From: Streptomyces iconiensis
Lineage (GTDB): Bacteria > Actinomycetota > Actinomycetes > Streptomycetales > Streptomycetaceae
Direction: 5' to 3'
Assembly: GCF_028657195.3 (NCBI RefSeq)
Contig: NZ_JANCPR020000033.1
Coordinates: forward strand, 1-64,000
Length of the DNA: 64,000 nucleotides
The notes beneath the pieces are model-generated. The model searched no databases. It had not been told where the DNA came from and saw nothing but the letters and a program-made list of their open reading frames with translations. Shown here in pieces: positions 9,678-17,623 of the stretch; position 1 is the stretch's first letter; every line of letters begins with the position of its first letter. A program made the translations under genes and the position numbers.

Positions 9678-11203
9678 CCGACGCGGGTGTCGGCGGTGAC
9701 CAGGGTGCGCTCCATCGGGTCGAGCGAGACGCCCTTGACGCCGCTCGCGATGCCCTGGATGAAGCGCTCGTGCAGGAGCGGCACGACGGCGTCGGTACGC
9801 AGCACGCGCGCCTCGGCCCGCATCTCGGCGTCCTGCCGCTCGGTCGCCGACTCGGTGCCGGCCGCTTCGTCGACGGCCTTGTCGACGCCCTTGTCGCACA
9901 GCTGCGACATGTTGAAGGAGCCCTTGCAGGTGAAGTCGGACTCCAGGTAGGAGACCGGGTCGCCGGTGTCCAGCAGGGTGTTGCGCGCCTGGACGAAGAT
10001 GTCGTACTTGCCGGCGAGCGCGTCGGCCTCCATGCGCGCGTAGTCGCGCACCACTTGCTTGACCTTGAAGCCCGCCTTCTCGAACTGCTGCTGGAGCGCG
10101 GTGACGACCTCGGGCAGTTCGGGACGGTTGGTGTAGGTGGCGAGCGTGATCGTGCCGGTCTTCTTCACCTCGGACCTGGAGGCTGCCTTCGTCCTGTCCT
10201 TGACGGGAACCCGCTTGTCGGCCGCCCACTTCACGCCCGGCCCGAACAGGCCCTGCGGCGCGTCGGCGTAGCCCTCGTAGACGCTCTTGATGAGCGCCTT
10301 GCTGTCGATGGCCGCACGCGCTGCGGCGCGCAGCGCGGGGTCCTTCAGCGGGCCTCGTGCGGTGTTCATGTAGAGGCTGTTGGTGCGCGCCGTGGGCACC
10401 TCGTGGATCTGGCCCTTCTCCAGGACGGACGCCTGGGAGACGGGCACGTACTCCGCGATGTCGGTCTCGCCCGAGCGCAGCGCGTTGGCACGGGTGGTGC
10501 CGTTGGCGCTGAACCGCACGTCCACGCCAGGGGCCTTGGCCTTGCCGCCCCAGTAGTGCGCGTTTCTGTCGAGCTTCGCGCTGACGGTGCCGTTGAGCTT
10601 CGTGAGGGTGAACGGTCCCGTCGCGTGCCCTGCCACCTTCACCTTGCCGCCCTTGCCGTAGGCGGCGCCGGAGAGCACGGCCAGCGACGGGTTGGCCAGC
10701 CGCTGGGGCAGCAGCGCGTCCGGCTCACTACTGGTGACCCGTACGGTCCTCGCGCCCTGGGCCCGCGCCGTGAGCTTGCCCGCGTCGCTGAGCACACGGG
10801 GCTGCGGAGAGGCGGCCGACGCCTCGTCGAGCGAGCGCACGACGGCCTTCGCCTCGACGGGACTGCCGTCCTGGAAACGGGCCTTGCGCAGCGTGAACGT
10901 CCACGTGCGGTCGCCGTCCGACGGCTTCCACGAGGTGGCGAGCGCGGGCTTGGCGACGCCGGAAGCGTCGAGTTTGGTGAGCCCCTCGATGACCGAGAGG
11001 CGGCTGAGGGTGACGGCGTCGTCCCCGTACGGGCTCATCGCCTGTGCGGGCGGGAAGGCCATGGCGACGCGCAGCCGCCCACCGCTTCCACCGCCCGCCG
11101 AGTTCTCCCCACCGCAGGCGGTCAGCGCGGTGACGGAGAGCAGCGCGACGGCCGCGAGCGCGGCGGGGGTGCGGACACGGCGGGCCTTGAGTATGGGCGA
11201 CAT
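9674..11203 (-). CDS. ABC transporter substrate-binding lipoprotein, NikA/DppA family
   Basis: 509 residues. Signal peptide with lipobox LTAC and lipidated Cys30. The rest is a family-5 solute-binding protein: RLRVAMAFPPAQAMSPYG at the N-terminus, TWTFTLRKARFQDGSPVEAKAVVRS in the conserved region, and the C-terminal YDIFVQARNTLLDTGDP lobe. Members bind peptides, nickel or metal-chelate complexes. A Zur-like operator lies 16-30 nt upstream of the ATG, so zinc-chelate uptake is my preferred inference. First gene of the coupled series binding protein, fused permease, MFS. Confidence 0.9.
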   Translation of the reverse strand: MSPILKARRVRTPAALAAVALLSVTALTACGGENSAGGGSGGRLRVAMAFPPAQAMSPYGDDAVTLSRLSVIEGLTKLDASGVAKPALATSWKPSDGDRTWTFTLRKARFQDGSPVEAKAVVRSLDEASAASPQPRVLSDAGKLTARAQGARTVRVTSSEPDALLPQRLANPSLAVLSGAAYGKGGKVKVAGHATGPFTLTKLNGTVSAKLDRNAHYWGGKAKAPGVDVRFSANGTTRANALRSGETDIAEYVPVSQASVLEKGQIHEVPTARTNSLYMNTARGPLKDPALRAAARAAIDSKALIKSVYEGYADAPQGLFGPGVKWAADKRVPVKDRTKAASRSEVKKTGTITLATYTNRPELPEVVTALQQQFEKAGFKVKQVVRDYARMEADALAGKYDIFVQARNTLLDTGDPVSYLESDFTCKGSFNMSQLCDKGVDKAVDEAAGTESATERQDAEMRAEARVLRTDAVVPLLHERFIQGIASGVKGVSLDPMERTLVTADTRVG

Positions 11204-11218
11204 GAACGGGACTCTATC

Positions 11219-11233
11219 TGGAAATCATTGTCA
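11219..11233 (-). promoter_or_regulatory. Zur/Fur-type 7-1-7 operator
   Basis: TGGAAATCATTGTCA is an imperfect 7-1-7 palindrome. It agrees with the Streptomyces Zur-box pattern TGAAAAT-N-ATTTTCA at 12 of 14 informative positions. It fills the 28-bp gap between the GNAT stop and the binding-protein ATG and overlaps the probable promoter core (TTGACA on the minus strand). It does not resemble the IdeR/DmdR iron box or the Nur box. Fur-family repressor binding is inferred. Confidence 0.65.
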
Positions 11234-11821
11234 ACAACTGGCCGCGGTCGCGGCCATGGTTCCGGCACCCGCGCCACCCTGAGCGGCGGGAACGGGCAGC
11301 GGCAGCTCGAAATGGACGATCCCCTGCCCGCCGCCCGGCAGTTGACGTTCGTCACACACCTCGGCCGCCAGCGAGCGCCAGAACGGCTCGGCGCCCGGCA
11401 CGGCCGGGTCGGTGTGCAGATAGATCGCGCGGTAGCCCCCGGCCTCCGCCACGAAGGCGCACAGTTCACGCACCATCGCGCGCGCGATGCCGAGCCGGCG
11501 GTACGCCGGCCGCACATAGATCCGGCACAGCTGCGCCGTGCTCCCCGACGGGAAGCGCTCAGCGACCCACGCGGGGTTCGGCGGCGACTGCGGACCCCGG
11601 TCCCGCACGGCGCCCGTCGCGACGATCTCGCCGCTCGCCCCGTCGGCGGCCACGAGGAGCGTGCGGCGCTCCGGGCGCAGATACGTGTTCTCGACGTCGA
11701 TGATGTCGGCGTGCCAGCGCGGCACATAGCCGGAACGCAGGTCGCCGTACACCGTGTCGAGCATGACGCTGCGTGCGGCGTCGGCATCGTCGGTTGTCGC
11801 GGTGCGGAGTACGTAGGACAT
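11231..11821 (-). CDS. GNAT-family N-acetyltransferase
   Basis: 196 residues from ATG (MSYVLRTATTDDADAAR); a GTG two codons upstream is an alternative. The acetyl-CoA site is visible as QLCRIYVRPAYRRLGIARAMV, matching the R/Q-x-x-G-x-G/A pattern, with ATGAVRDRG as the preceding strand. The C-terminus is Ala/Gly-rich and appears disordered. The substrate is unknown. It precedes the Zur-like operator, so it is probably transcribed separately from the transporter genes even though it lies next to them on the same strand. Confidence 0.85.
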   Translation of the reverse strand: MSYVLRTATTDDADAARSVMLDTVYGDLRSGYVPRWHADIIDVENTYLRPERRTLLVAADGASGEIVATGAVRDRGPQSPPNPAWVAERFPSGSTAQLCRIYVRPAYRRLGIARAMVRELCAFVAEAGGYRAIYLHTDPAVPGAEPFWRSLAAEVCDERQLPGGGQGIVHFELPLPVPAAQGGAGAGTMAATAASC

Positions 11822-11897
11822 CCACACCAGACTAACTGCGTCTCATGTGCAACAACCGGGCGCTCGCGTTAAGCAGCCGGTGTCGACCTCGCCACAC

Positions 11898-11947
11898 CCG
11901 CCCCCGGCCGGAGATGTGCCCCTTCGGCGGCGACGGGCCGGGGCGGC
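11898..11947 (-). terminator. Probable terminator after ispF
   Basis: GC-rich inverted repeat CCGCCCCCGGCC / GGCCGGGGCGG with one bulged base and a roughly 25-nt loop, in the 147-bp gap between ispF and the GNAT gene. No T run. Calling it a terminator is an inference from position. Confidence 0.45.
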
Positions 11948-11968
11948 TGGGGGCACCCCAGGGGCGCC

Positions 11969-12475
11969 TCAGACGCGGACGACCAGCGCGGTGGCCAGGG
12001 CGGCAAGCCCTTCGCCCCGGCCTGTGAGACCGAGGCCGTCCGTGGTGGTGCCGGAGACGGAGACCGGGGCACCGACGGCTGCGGAGAGCGCGGCCGACGC
12101 CTCGGCCCTGCGGCGCCCGATCTTGGGACGTACGCCGATGACCTGGATCGCGACATTGCCGACGGAGAAGCCCGTCTCGCGGACGATACGGGCGGCCTCG
12201 GTGAGCAGGGTGACGCCCGAGGCACCGGACCACTCGGGCCTGTCGGTGCCGAAGTGCGCGCCCAGGTCGCCGAGCCCGGCGGCCGAGAACAGCGCGTCGC
12301 AGGCGGCGTGCGCCGCGACATCGCCGTCGGAGTGCCCGGCGAGCCCGTAGCGCTCGCCCTCCCACAGCAGTCCTGCGCACCACAGCTCACGGCCCTCTTC
12401 GAACGCGTGGACATCGGTGCCGATCCCGACGAGCGGCAGGGCGGCGAGGGGCGGAGCGGGGGGATCAGTAGGCAT
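11969..12475 (-). CDS. ispF: 2-C-methyl-D-erythritol 2,4-cyclodiphosphate synthase
   Basis: 168 residues, the usual length. Zinc ligands Asp21 and His23 in GTDVHAF and His55 in GHSDGDVAAHAACDAL are present, as is the VGNVAIQVIGVRPKIG region and the C-terminal TTTDGLGLTGRGEG. It makes the cyclic diphosphate intermediate of the MEP isoprenoid pathway. It overlaps ispD by 11 nt, so the two enzymes of the same pathway are coupled. Confidence 0.96.
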   Translation of the reverse strand: MPTDPPAPPLAALPLVGIGTDVHAFEEGRELWCAGLLWEGERYGLAGHSDGDVAAHAACDALFSAAGLGDLGAHFGTDRPEWSGASGVTLLTEAARIVRETGFSVGNVAIQVIGVRPKIGRRRAEASAALSAAVGAPVSVSGTTTDGLGLTGRGEGLAALATALVVRV

Positions 12476-13244
12476 CGCGGGCCCTCCTGCGTGCGAGAAC
12501 GGCCTCGGCGAGCACGAGGTCGAGCGGGCGGGTCACCTTGAACGCCTCCTCGTGGCCCGGCACGACGACGACATCGACGCCGAGCCGCTCCACCATGCCC
12601 GCGTCGTCGGTCGCGCCCTCACCCTGAAGAGCCACCCGCGCGTGCGCCTCGACGAGGACCTTGCGCGCGAAGCCCTGCGGGGTCTGCACGGCGCGCAGCC
12701 GCGACCTGTCGGGCGTGCCGGTGACGGGCTCGGGGCCGCCTTCACCGTGCGGCTCGACCTCCTTGACGGTGTCGGTGACGGGCAGCGCCGGCACAACGGC
12801 GGGCGCTCCGTTCCGTACCGCGTCGGCGACGGCGTCCACGGTCTCGGCCGGGACGAGCGGGCGGGCCGCGTCGTGCACCAGCACGGTGTCGACGGAGGGT
12901 GGCAGCACGTCCAGGCCGAGCCGTACGGACTCCTGGCGGGTCTCGCCGCCTGGCACGACCACGACACCGGACAGCTCGTTCTCGTCCAGGAGCGCGCGGA
13001 CCTCGGTGGTCCCTCCGGCCGGCGCGACCACGACGACGAGGCCCACGGCGCGTGCCCGTGCGGTCGCGCGGACGGCGTGGATGAGCATCGGTGTGCCGCT
13101 CAGCACGCGCAGCGCTTTGGGAGCGCCGGGGCCCAGTCGTACGCCCTTGCCCGCGGCGGGAATGATGACGGCGGTGCGGGCGCCGGGGCCCTCAGAAATC
13201 GCCGTACCCCCGGAAGGGGCCAAGTCAGGGGATTCGATTGACAT
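12465..13244 (-). CDS. ispD: 2-C-methyl-D-erythritol 4-phosphate cytidylyltransferase
   Basis: 259 residues from ATG at MSIESPD; the frame extends upstream but the extra part is non-homologous. The CTP-binding loop VIIPAAGKGVRLGPGAPKAL is at about residues 26-45, VHDAARPLV follows in the middle, and TDDAGMVERLG near the C-terminus. It converts MEP and CTP to CDP-ME. The first about 23 residues are a flexible extension. The operon order carD, ispD, ispF matches mycobacteria and Streptomyces. Confidence 0.95.
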   Translation of the reverse strand: MSIESPDLAPSGGTAISEGPGARTAVIIPAAGKGVRLGPGAPKALRVLSGTPMLIHAVRATARARAVGLVVVVAPAGGTTEVRALLDENELSGVVVVPGGETRQESVRLGLDVLPPSVDTVLVHDAARPLVPAETVDAVADAVRNGAPAVVPALPVTDTVKEVEPHGEGGPEPVTGTPDRSRLRAVQTPQGFARKVLVEAHARVALQGEGATDDAGMVERLGVDVVVVPGHEEAFKVTRPLDLVLAEAVLARRRARDAY

Positions 13245-13488
13245 CGGTAGCGCGTTCAGGGTTTGTGTCCTCAGCCGAGTTGGGTATGGCCACAGCATGC
13301 CGGGCGCGACGCCCCGATCGGACCCTTCCGTGATCACCGGTCGAGGCAGCCGCCCGGGCCCGGCACACCACGGAGCCGCAGGTTCGGGCCCCTTGCACCA
13401 CAGGGGCCCTCACACTGGGGCGAACGACGCAGACATGCCGCAGCGCCCGGCGACGACAGATGTCACCCGGGCACCGCGGCATTGTGTA

Positions 13489-13971
13489 TCAGGACGCGAG
13501 AACCTCGTCGAGAAGTGCCTCGGCCTTGTCCTCATTGGTGTTCTCCGCGAGAGCCAGCTCGCTCACCAGGATCTGGCGTGCCTTGGCGAGCATCCTCTTC
13601 TCACCTGCGGAGAGCCCGCGCTCACGCTCACGGCGCCACAGGTCACGTACAACCTCCGCCACCTTGATCACGTCGCCGGACGCGAGCTTCTCAAGATTTG
13701 CCTTGTAGCGACGGGACCAGTTGGTGGGCTCCTCTGCATACGGTGCGCGGAGCACCTCGAAGACCCTGTCCAGCCCGTCCGAACCCACTACATCGCGCAC
13801 GCCCACGAACTCCGCATTGTCCGCTGGCACACGAACCGTCAGGTCGCCCTGCGCTACCTTCAGAACCAAGTAGGTCTTGTCCACGCCTTTGATCTGGCGA
13901 GTTTCGATGGCCTCGATCAGCGCGGCCCCGTGATGGGGATAGACCACGGTGTCGCCAACCTTGAACGTCAT
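13489..13971 (-). CDS. carD: CarD-family RNA polymerase-binding transcription factor
   Basis: 160 residues. The N-terminal RNAP-interacting Tudor-like domain (MTFKVGDTVVYPHHGAALIEAI) and the C-terminal helical DNA-binding domain (NWSRRYKANLEKLASGDV, LSAGEKRMLAKARQILVSELALA) are complete. CarD binds the RNA polymerase beta subunit and stabilises open promoter complexes, notably at rRNA promoters. It is transcribed from the 610-bp gap to its right and is followed by ispD 244 nt later. Confidence 0.97.
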   Translation of the reverse strand: MTFKVGDTVVYPHHGAALIEAIETRQIKGVDKTYLVLKVAQGDLTVRVPADNAEFVGVRDVVGSDGLDRVFEVLRAPYAEEPTNWSRRYKANLEKLASGDVIKVAEVVRDLWRRERERGLSAGEKRMLAKARQILVSELALAENTNEDKAEALLDEVLAS

Positions 13972-14581
13972 GTGTCAGGTACCCCTTCCGTGGCTATCTA
14001 GGGTAACACGGGAACGCCTTCTTCTGAATGGCGTTTTCGCAGGTCAGGGCATATCTCGGGGCTTGACAAGCGCCCCTGTATCGTGCTGCGAGCGCGCAAT
14101 GCAACCGGGTATTCGCAGGTGGGAGCGGTTGCGCGTACGCCCCGAAACGCGCCGGACACACCTCATGAAGCCCCGTGAGACACGGCCCCGTTGACCGTTT
14201 TGTCCTGCTGTAGGGAGCGGCGAGTTCGGCACGTGTTCCGCCTTTCCCAAGAATTGATCAAAGGGCACCCAAGGGCCTGTTGATCAATTCTTCATCAACC
14301 TCTCGCATTCACAGGAATCCCCCGTACGGATGTCCTCCGCGTTGTCACGTACTCGGTCATGCACTCGGTCACGGAGACGGTCATGTACTCGTCGCCGGAT
14401 GACGTATGGCTGTATTGCCGTGAGTGCGGTTACCCGGTGGAGCGGGGCGCGGGCGGAGGGTCGGGTGCGGGGTCGCCACAGGCTGTCGGTAACCTGAGCG
14501 CGCACGAAAAGCCCATCCGTACGCGGCCGGCACGCTCACGATCGTGCTGCCGCCATAGCTCGCCTAGGAGTTGCCGCCGCC
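13972..14581. other. 610-bp intergenic region between carD and a divergent lipoprotein gene
   Basis: No convincing gene. It holds the carD promoter region, an AT-rich perfect inverted repeat (14249-14292), and a 12-bp tandem repeat (ACTCGGTCATGC-like units at 14351, 14363 and 14375). A frame starting at 14359 looks like chance: its second half is a shadow of the lipoprotein gene. Confidence 0.6.
14249..14292. repeat. AT-rich 13-bp inverted repeat containing two TTGATCAA palindromes
   Basis: Arms AAGAATTGATCAA (14249-14261) and TTGATCAATTCTT (14280-14292) pair perfectly across 18 nt. Each arm contains the self-complementary octamer TTGATCAA. The arms are markedly AT-rich against a genome above 70 percent GC. 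Confidence 0.75.
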
Positions 14582-15340
14582 GTGAGCAGCAGCCTTCGAC
14601 GCGGCACTCTCGCCGCCACCACCCTCGCGCTCGCCGCCGCCGTACTCACCGCCTGTGGAGCCGGGAACGGCGCGCAGACACTTGAGGTCAAGCCCGACAG
14701 CGCCGCGATGCGCGTCGGCACCATCAAGGTCCAGAACGTCAACATCGTGTCCGACACCGAGGGCTCCGGCGCCGCCACCGTCACCGGCCGCATCTTCAAC
14801 GACGGCAAGAAGGACCAGACCCTCAAGGCCGTCAGCGTCGACAGCTCGGGCGAGCGTGCCGAGCTGAGCCCGGCCAAGGGCGAGAAGGCGGTGACCGTCC
14901 CCGCCGGCGGCTCGCTGGCGCTGGGCGGCAAGAACCACGCCGCCGCGCTCTTCACCGACGCCAAGGGCGCGGGTGTCAAGGACGGCAACGCTCAGGCGAT
15001 CACGTTCGACCTCAGCAGCACGGGCGCGGTCAAGCTGCGCGCGACGGTCGTCGCGGCGAAGGGCGACCACAAGGCGTACGGGCCGAGCGCCCAGCCGACC
15101 GAGGGTACGCGGAACGGCTCCTCCGCCTCGCCCGGCGACTCGGCCTCGCCCGGCGACAAGCCCAAGAACGGCCGGCAGGCCGAGGACGGGCAGAAGCAGA
15201 ACGGCCAGGAGCAGAACGGCCAGGAGCAGGGCGGGCAGGAGCAGCAGGGGCGCGGCGGCTCGCAGAGCAACGCCCCGGAGGCGCCGGGCGCCGGGGATGC
15301 GCAGGGCGCAGCGGAGCAGGGCACACACGCCGGGCACTGA
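14582..15340 (+). CDS. Secreted lipoprotein, copper-chaperone-like/DUF461-type beta domain
   Basis: 252 residues from GTG, with AGGAG 10 nt upstream. Lipobox LTAC, lipidated Cys25. Residues 30-165 form a beta-rich domain with GTIKVQNVNIVSD, GAATVTGRIFNDGKKDQTL and GGSLALGGKNHAAALF, similar to actinobacterial lipoproteins found beside carD and phoP. The last about 85 residues are Gln/Asn/Gly-rich with repeated NGQEQ units and appear disordered. The ligand is unknown. It shares a terminator with the convergent phoP. Confidence 0.8.
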   Translation: MSSSLRRGTLAATTLALAAAVLTACGAGNGAQTLEVKPDSAAMRVGTIKVQNVNIVSDTEGSGAATVTGRIFNDGKKDQTLKAVSVDSSGERAELSPAKGEKAVTVPAGGSLALGGKNHAAALFTDAKGAGVKDGNAQAITFDLSSTGAVKLRATVVAAKGDHKAYGPSAQPTEGTRNGSSASPGDSASPGDKPKNGRQAEDGQKQNGQEQNGQEQGGQEQQGRGGSQSNAPEAPGAGDAQGAAEQGTHAGH

Positions 15341-15380
15341 GCCCGGGACGCCGCACAGGCGGCGGTCATCGCACGGCACG

Positions 15381-15411
15381 AGGCCGTGCCCCTCATGAAG
15401 GGGCACGGCCT
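15381..15411. terminator. Bidirectional terminator between lipoprotein gene and phoP
   Basis: Perfect 13-bp arms AGGCCGTGCCCCT and AGGGGCACGGCCT around CATGA, between two convergent stop codons. Confidence 0.85.
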
Positions 15412-15461
15412 CGCTTGCTGCGGCTGGGTGCCGGGGGGACGCCTTCCGGGCGTGGGCCGGT

Positions 15462-16142
15462 TTACGGCTCGAACTTGTAGCCGAGGCCGCGCACCGTCAC
15501 GAGGTAGCGGGGTGCGCCCGGGTCGGGTTCGATCTTCGCGCGCAGGCGCTTGACGTGGACGTCGAGGGTCTTGGTGTCGCCCACGTAGTCGGCGCCCCAG
15601 ACGCGGTCGATCAGCTGCATACGCGTGAGCACGCGGCCCGCGTTGCGCAGCAGCATCTCCAGCAGGTCGAACTCCTTGAGCGGCAGGTCGACCTTGTCGC
15701 CGCCGACCGTGACCACGTGCCGGTCGACGTCCATCCGTACGGGTCCCGCCTCCAGCGCGGCGGGGGTCACCTCCTCGGGCTCGCCGCGGCGGCGGAGCAC
15801 CGCGCGGACGCGGGCGACCAGTTCGCGGGAGGAGAAGGGTTTGGTGACGTAGTCGTCGGCTCCTATCTCCAGGCCGACGACCTTGTCGATCTCGCTGTCC
15901 TTGGCCGTCACCATGATCACGGGAACATTGGAACGTCCGCGCAGCTGGCGACAGACCTCGGTGCCGGGCAGGCCCGGCAGCATCAGGTCGAGCAGCACCA
16001 GGTCCGCGCCGTTCCGTTCGAATTCATCGAGCCCATCCGGCCCTGTGGCCGCTATCGCGACCTCGAAGCCTTCCTTGCGCAGCATGTACGACAGTGCGTC
16101 GCTGAACGATTCCTCGTCCTCGACGACGAGCACTCGGGTCAC
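15462..16142 (-). CDS. phoP: Phosphate response regulator PhoP (RegX3-like, OmpR family)
   Basis: 226 residues from GTG overlapping the phoR stop (GTGA). Receiver domain with acidic Glu8/Asp9, phosphoacceptor Asp52 in LLDLMLPG and Lys in TKPFSSREL. The C-terminal winged helix has VWGADYVGDTKTLDVHVKRLRAK and ends YLVTVRGLGYKF. It activates phosphate-starvation genes by binding 11-bp direct-repeat PHO boxes, one set of which lies upstream of phoR. The open frame extends into phoR as a shadow. Confidence 0.95.
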   Translation of the reverse strand: MTRVLVVEDEESFSDALSYMLRKEGFEVAIAATGPDGLDEFERNGADLVLLDLMLPGLPGTEVCRQLRGRSNVPVIMVTAKDSEIDKVVGLEIGADDYVTKPFSSRELVARVRAVLRRRGEPEEVTPAALEAGPVRMDVDRHVVTVGGDKVDLPLKEFDLLEMLLRNAGRVLTRMQLIDRVWGADYVGDTKTLDVHVKRLRAKIEPDPGAPRYLVTVRGLGYKFEP

Positions 16143-17431
16143 GGGAGGACCTCCGGGGCGGAAAGTTGTTCGTCTGCCTGATCGACATAAGGCCGCTCTT
16201 CGTCGTCGAAGGCGGCCGGTTCCTGCAACGCGCCTGACAGGCGGTTCCGGCCCAGCCGGTCCGCCTCGGCCTTCTCCCGGGCGCTGCCTGCCTCCGGCAG
16301 TCGCAGGGTGAAGGTGGAGCCCTGGCCCTCGGCGCTCCATACGGTGACCTCCCCGCCGTGCGAGGCGGCCACGTGTTTGACGATGGAGAGCCCGAGACCG
16401 GTCCCTCCTGTGGCCCGGGACCTGGCCGGATCGACGCGGTAGAACCGCTCGAAGATCCGCTCCTTGTCCCGCTCGGAGATGCCTATGCCCTGGTCGGTCA
16501 CGGCGATCTCGATCAGGTCGCCGCCGGGTGCGGCTATCCCGCGCCCGGCGACCTTGACCCTCGTACGGGCCGGGGAGTAGTTGACCGCGTTCTCGACGAG
16601 GTTGCCGAGCGCGGCGGCGAGCTGGCCCCTGTTGCCCCATACGTGCAGGCCCTCGGTGCCTCCCGCGCCCAGCGTGATCTGTTTGCTGTCCGCGCTCTGG
16701 CGGCTCCGTTCAATGGCCTCGTTCACCAGTTCGTCCACACGTACGGACTCCGAGTCCTCCAGTGGATCGTCGTTCTGTACTCGGGAAAGGTCGATCAGCT
16801 CCTGGACGAGGTTGGTCAGCCGCGTCGCCTCGTTCTGCATCCGCCCCGCGAAGCGCTGCACCGCGTCCGGTTCGTCGGCCGCGTCCATCACGGCCTCGGA
16901 GAGCAGCGAGAGCGCGCCGACCGGGGTCTTCAGCTCATGGCTGACGTTGGCGACGAAGTCACGGCGTACGGCCTCGATCCTGCGGGCCTCCGTCAGGTCC
17001 TCCACCAGCAGGAGCACCAGACGGGAGCCGAGCGGAGCAACCCGTGCGGAGACCGCGAGGGCATCACCTCTTCCCGTACCGCGCCGGGGCAGATCCAGCT
17101 CGACCTGGCGTATCTCGCCGTCGCGCCGGGTGTCCCTGGCCATCTGGAGCATGGGTTCGACCGCGAGCTTGCCGCCGCGCACCAGCCCCAGCGCGTACGC
17201 CGCCGAGCTGGCCTTCACCACCGCGTCACTCTCGTCCAGCACCACGGCGGAGGAACGGAGTACGGACAGGACGGTGTCGACGCCCGGTGGCAGCCCCGCC
17301 TCGGTGTGCAGCGAGCTCCGGGTGGGGCGGGACTGCTCACGCTCGCTCCAGCGGAACGCCAGCACCGCGATCACGCCGGTGCACAGCCCGGCGAGCGCTG
17401 CTGCCGCGGCAACAGCCGCATTCACGTCCAT
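16139..17431 (-). CDS. phoR: Phosphate sensor histidine kinase PhoR (SenX3-like)
   Basis: 430 residues. One N-terminal membrane segment (about residues 6-26), a PAS-like region (50-150), HisKA with phospho-accepting His165 in VSHELKTPVG, and HATPase with NLVENAVNYSP, DQGIGISERD and GGTGLGLSIVKH. It phosphorylates PhoP under low phosphate. An acidic tail of about 45 residues follows the kinase domain. Divergent from phoU, whose product normally restrains this kinase; the PHO box between them implies autoregulation. Confidence 0.95.
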   Translation of the reverse strand: MDVNAAVAAAAALAGLCTGVIAVLAFRWSEREQSRPTRSSLHTEAGLPPGVDTVLSVLRSSAVVLDESDAVVKASSAAYALGLVRGGKLAVEPMLQMARDTRRDGEIRQVELDLPRRGTGRGDALAVSARVAPLGSRLVLLLVEDLTEARRIEAVRRDFVANVSHELKTPVGALSLLSEAVMDAADEPDAVQRFAGRMQNEATRLTNLVQELIDLSRVQNDDPLEDSESVRVDELVNEAIERSRQSADSKQITLGAGGTEGLHVWGNRGQLAAALGNLVENAVNYSPARTRVKVAGRGIAAPGGDLIEIAVTDQGIGISERDKERIFERFYRVDPARSRATGGTGLGLSIVKHVAASHGGEVTVWSAEGQGSTFTLRLPEAGSAREKAEADRLGRNRLSGALQEPAAFDDEERPYVDQADEQLSAPEVLP

Positions 17432-17503
17432 ACATCCAGGTTATGCGCCCGCGCAGGCACACCCCCAGTCCCGGCGGCCCGAGCGGAAGAGCTGTCGCCC
17501 AGT

Positions 17504-17536
17504 GTTTACCCGGAGTGGGCCCCGGGTTCACCGGAG
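17504..17536. promoter_or_regulatory. PHO box: three 11-bp direct repeat units
   Basis: GTTTACCCGGA (17504), GTGGGCCCCGG (17515) and GTTCACCGGAG (17526) are consecutive 11-bp units; the outer two match the PhoP-binding consensus GTTCACCCGGC at most positions. It lies in the phoR/phoU divergent gap. Binding by PhoP is established for this locus in S. coelicolor; here it is inferred from the sequence. Confidence 0.75.
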
Positions 17537-17623
17537 AGGTCGGAAGCCGTCGCATTCCGGGCAGACCGTGGGAGCGTAGGGGCCAGGCCCCTGACAGAAG
17601 ATCCGTGCGAGGGAAGGACAGCC

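Noticed and set aside
11234..11290. GNAT gene as a member of the Zur-controlled unit
   Set aside because: The operator lies downstream of the GNAT gene, next to the binding-protein start, so GNAT is not placed under it.
14063..14084. TTGACA and TATCGT as a promoter pair
   Set aside because: The spacer is only 10 nt, too short for a sigma-70-type promoter.
14044..14268. Minus-strand frame in the carD upstream region
   Set aside because: No homology, poor codon bias and overlap with the AT-rich inverted repeat.
14359..14685. Open frame reading MHSVTETVMYSSPDDVWLYCRECG
   Set aside because: Its second half is a basic shadow of the lipoprotein gene, there is no ribosome site, and its start lies in a 12-bp repeat.
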